Below, in pieces: positions 4,531 through 6,512 of a DNA stretch of 6,512 nucleotides (its first letter is position 1; each line of letters begins with the position of its first letter). The DNA comes from an uncultured Sediminibacterium sp. (lineage in GTDB: Bacteria; Bacteroidota; Bacteroidia; Chitinophagales; Chitinophagaceae). The stretch lies in the NCBI GenBank assembly GCA_937907555.1, contig CALEST010000246.1:1-6512 (forward strand). Reading direction: 5' to 3'. The position numbers and the translations under genes are program-made. The notes beneath the pieces were generated by a model. The model was not told the origin of the DNA and made no database searches. It worked only from the letters and a program-made list of their open reading frames with translations.

Positions 4531-5688
4531 TTATTCTGCCCAGCTCATGGTATAACCCTCATTTTCAATGCGAATGGCTTCCTCGGTAAGCTGAAGCGGA
4601 TGAAAAGTATCTACCATAACAGCCAGTTCAAGGGTCTCTTTTTTGCCAATGCTTTTTTCCACCGCTCCGGGGTGCGGTCCGTGAGGGATGCCTGCAGGAT
4701 GCAGGGTGATCATTCCCCTGGTAACTTTTTTCCGGCTCATAAAGTCACCGTCTACATAATACAGCACTTCATCGCTATCAATATTGCTATGATTATAAGG
4801 TGCCGGTATGGCATCCGGATGATAATCGTATAATCTGGGGCAGAAACTACAAACCACAAAATTGTGGGCATCAAAAGTCTGATGCACAGGTGGTGGCTGA
4901 TGCACCCTTCCGGTTATAGGTTCAAAATCGTGAATACTAAAAATATAAGGATAACAGCACCCGTCCCATCCGATTACATCAAAGGGATGTGTACCATAAT
5001 GCAATCCATAGAGAACGCCTTTCTTTTTGGTCTTGATTAAGAAGTCTCCTTTTTCATCAATGGTCTCCAAATCCTTTGGGCCTCTGATATCACGCTCACA
5101 ATAAGGTGCATGTTCCAGCAATTGACCATGTCTGCTCAGGTAACGCTTCGGATAACAGAACGGACTAAAACTTTCTACTATGAAAAGGCGGTTATTGGAA
5201 TCATTAAAATGAATCTGGTAAATGGTCCCCCTGGGTATCACGATATAATCACCGTAGGAGAAATCTAGTTTTCCATACTGGGTTTTAACCGTACCTGTAC
5301 CTTCGTGAATAAAAATTAATTCGTCTGCGTCTGCATTTTTGTAAAAATAATCAGACATGCTTTTCTGAGGAGCAGCCAGCACAATATGACAATCGTTGTT
5401 TACCAATACCGCTTTGCGGCTCTCTAAATAATCCAAAGCCGGTTTTACCTGAAAGCCTTCAAAACAGCGATGCTTCAACATCTTCTCTTCCGCAACTTTC
5501 GGAGCTACATCAATCGGAGCATCCGTTTTAATGATCTGTGTAGGAGGATATATATGATACAACAGTGAGTAATCATCGCTGAAACCTTCCGTAGAAAACA
5601 ATTGCTCAGAATACAGACCACCGTCTGGTTTTCTGAACTGTGTATGACGTTTATGCGGGATGGTTCCCAGCTGAATATAATGTGGCAT
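4531..5688 (-). CDS. hmgA: Homogentisate 1,2-dioxygenase
   Basis: This non-haem iron enzyme opens the ring of homogentisate with O2 to give maleylacetoacetate, a central step of tyrosine and phenylalanine breakdown in the cytosol. The 385-residue product is a two-part cupin: FIHEGTGTVKTQYGKLDFSYGDY... (about 126-148) with IPRGTIYQIHF (151-161) in the first half, and FDVIGWDGCCYPYIFSI (236-252) in the second. Likely iron ligands are H300 and E307 (NHSNIDSDE, 299-307) and H336 (HPAGIPHGPH, 330-339), by comparison with human H335, E341 and H371. It is shorter than the human and Pseudomonas enzymes (about 430-445), as in other Bacteroidetes members I recall. H-to-E spacing is 7 here versus 6 in human. 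It starts 18 bp after the membrane-protein gene and is followed by an unknown gene. No other tyrosine-pathway gene is visible nearby. Confidence 0.92.
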   Translation of the reverse strand: MPHYIQLGTIPHKRHTQFRKPDGGLYSEQLFSTEGFSDDYSLLYHIYPPTQIIKTDAPIDVAPKVAEEKMLKHRCFEGFQVKPALDYLESRKAVLVNNDCHIVLAAPQKSMSDYFYKNADADELIFIHEGTGTVKTQYGKLDFSYGDYIVIPRGTIYQIHFNDSNNRLFIVESFSPFCYPKRYLSRHGQLLEHAPYCERDIRGPKDLETIDEKGDFLIKTKKKGVLYGLHYGTHPFDVIGWDGCCYPYIFSIHDFEPITGRVHQPPPVHQTFDAHNFVVCSFCPRLYDYHPDAIPAPYNHSNIDSDEVLYYVDGDFMSRKKVTRGMITLHPAGIPHGPHPGAVEKSIGKKETLELAVMVDTFHPLQLTEEAIRIENEGYTMSWAE

Positions 5689-5706
5689 ACAATTGAATTT
5701 AAAATA

Positions 5707-6180
5707 TTAAGCTCCAGGGAAAAGTGGTCTGCCGATGATTTCTCCTCTGAAAGGCCATGGCACGCCTGCCAATATCAGCAAAGCGGCAATCAAGAAGAAA
5801 ATAAAGGCTTTTTTGTACTTCACTTCATCGGCAACGGATTTTTTTGCCATGCCATGTGCAAGGGTAATAAAAACAATCGCGCCAATCATGGTAACGGGAT
5901 GTTCCATCCAGAAAAAACGATAGAACTTATCTTTCATAAAAGAAGTTCCTTCCGGCAACTGAGTGGTAAAAATTCCATAGCGCCCCATGGCAACCTGGTA
6001 TAAGCCAAGTAGCAATGTAATATGAGCAGCAATCATGGTAAATAACCAGACTTTCTTATCGCCAGGCTGAAAGGCTTTTTTAGCAGACCATCCGGTATAT
6101 GCTTTCACAATAGATACCACTAACAATATCACAATCACCCAACGTAAAAAATTGTGTAAATGAACAAATCCTGTTTGCAT
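5707..6180 (-). CDS. Four-helix membrane protein, cytochrome b-like
   Basis: A 157-residue integral membrane protein with four hydrophobic segments at about 11-27, 45-64, 96-111 and 124-141. It begins with HLHNFLRWV (7-15), and histidines lie in or next to three helices (H7/H9, H53, H94 and H109), a pattern that could ligate haem or metal. The fourth helix is followed by GVPWPFRG (139-146). Small proteins of this build, with a start like HLHxxLRW and an end with PWPFR, are common in Bacteroidetes and often named 'cytochrome B'; I know of no experimental function. It lies 18 bp upstream of hmgA and is probably the first gene of that transcript. The upstream gap (6181-6231) shows no clear promoter; a TATATTGC (6217-6224) is only a poor match to the -7 consensus. 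Gene reality is well supported; function is not. Confidence 0.85.
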   Translation of the reverse strand: MQTGFVHLHNFLRWVIVILLVVSIVKAYTGWSAKKAFQPGDKKVWLFTMIAAHITLLLGLYQVAMGRYGIFTTQLPEGTSFMKDKFYRFFWMEHPVTMIGAIVFITLAHGMAKKSVADEVKYKKAFIFFLIAALLILAGVPWPFRGEIIGRPLFPGA

Positions 6181-6230
6181 ACAATAAGTTTAAGGCAATA
6201 AAAATAGAATGAAGAAGCAATATACAACAG

Positions 6231-6259
6231 AAATGGTTTACGCTTACGCGTAAACCATT
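6231..6259 (-). terminator. Long perfect hairpin, probable terminator of the PD40 gene
   Basis: AATGGTTTACGC (6232-6243) and GCGTAAACCATT (6248-6259) form a perfect 12-bp stem around a 4-nt loop. It lies 30 bp past the stop of the gene at the right edge and about 50 bp before the next start codon. On the minus strand it is followed by only TTTCTGTTG, a weak T-tract, so termination may be partial. On the plus strand no T-tract follows. Confidence 0.6.
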
Positions 6260-6289
6260 CTAACCAAACAAACAAATAAACAAACGGGT

Positions 6290-6512
6290 TTATTGCTTAA
6301 CCCAGTCGGCAACAAATAAATTGGTATCACGGGTTCCGCCATTATTTCTGTTGGAACCAAATATGATTTTCTTGCCGTCTGGACTAATCATGGGAAACGC
6401 ATCGAATCCCTGATCTCTGCTTATTTTTTGCTTATTGTTTCCTTCCAGGTCTACCAGATACATATTGAAAGGGAATCCTCTTTTGTATTCGTGGTTACTG
6501 GAAATGATAATT
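6290..6512 (-). CDS. PD40/TolB-like beta-propeller protein, C-terminal part
   Basis: The gene runs off the right edge; only the last 73 codons are present. I translated this frame directly. It contains two PD40-type propeller blades: IIISSNHEYKRGFPFNMYLV near the edge, then a second with FPMISPDGKKIIFGSNRNN in the visible part (about 39-57). It ends DTNLFVADWVKQ. PD40 repeats occur in TolB and in many secreted or periplasmic Bacteroidetes proteins that bind partner proteins or glycans; the pattern 'SPDGKKI.F.SNRN ... D.N.F.ADW' is typical of a family annotated as TolB-like or WD40-like. The full domain layout and any signal peptide lie outside the window, so the role is unknown. A 12-bp hairpin follows the stop. 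Confidence 0.85.
   Translation of the reverse strand, partial: IIISSNHEYKRGFPFNMYLVDLEGNNKQKISRDQGFDAFPMISPDGKKIIFGSNRNNGGTRDTNLFVADWVKQ

Noticed and set aside
5602..6003. 133-codon plus-strand open frame opposite hmgA and the membrane protein
   Set aside because: It is antisense to two coherent genes and has no recognisable domain.
6217..6224. TATATTGC as a -7 promoter element for the membrane protein-hmgA operon
   Set aside because: Only a partial match to TAnnTTTG and no convincing -33 element; kept as a remark, not a feature.

Overview
The window comes from a Bacteroidetes chromosome, most likely the order Chitinophagales or a near relative. Support: protein signatures (RpoA beginning MAILSFQKPDKIVLQK, zinc-free L36 and S4, L17 with a K/R- then A/E-rich tail); the almost complete absence of Shine-Dalgarno sequences, with A/T-rich start contexts instead; and an exact TAnnTTTG promoter element before infA. 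Assignment below phylum level is inference from remembered homologues. Every convincing gene lies on the minus strand, so transcription runs from high to low coordinates.

Translation and transcription block (about 61-3880). In transcription order it holds infA, rpmJ, rpsM, rpsK, rpsD, rpoA and rplQ: initiation factor IF1, ribosomal proteins L36, S13, S11 and S4, the RNA polymerase alpha subunit, and L17. This is the usual bacterial alpha operon with infA at its head. A -7 element lies just before infA and a strong intrinsic terminator follows rplQ. The secY-map genes that often precede infA are absent here; an unrelated operon occupies that position. The spacers on either side of rpsK (142 and 143 bp) are much longer than the other gaps and contain small hairpins.

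Catabolic/membrane block (about 4031-6180). A small four-helix membrane protein, homogentisate 1,2-dioxygenase (hmgA, the ring-opening step of tyrosine and phenylalanine breakdown) and a 134-residue protein of unknown function are separated by only 18 and 40 bp. A perfect hairpin plus T-tract ends the group, so they look like one transcript.

Right edge (6232-6512). The last 73 residues of a PD40/TolB-like beta-propeller protein are followed by a 12-bp perfect hairpin that probably ends its transcript.

Most of the window is core housekeeping sequence. No mobile element, CRISPR array, tRNA or rRNA was seen. The points most worth checking are the structured spacers around rpsK, the junction upstream of infA, and the unknown gene downstream of hmgA, whose layout resembles a protein family common in Bacteroidetes phages and conjugative elements.
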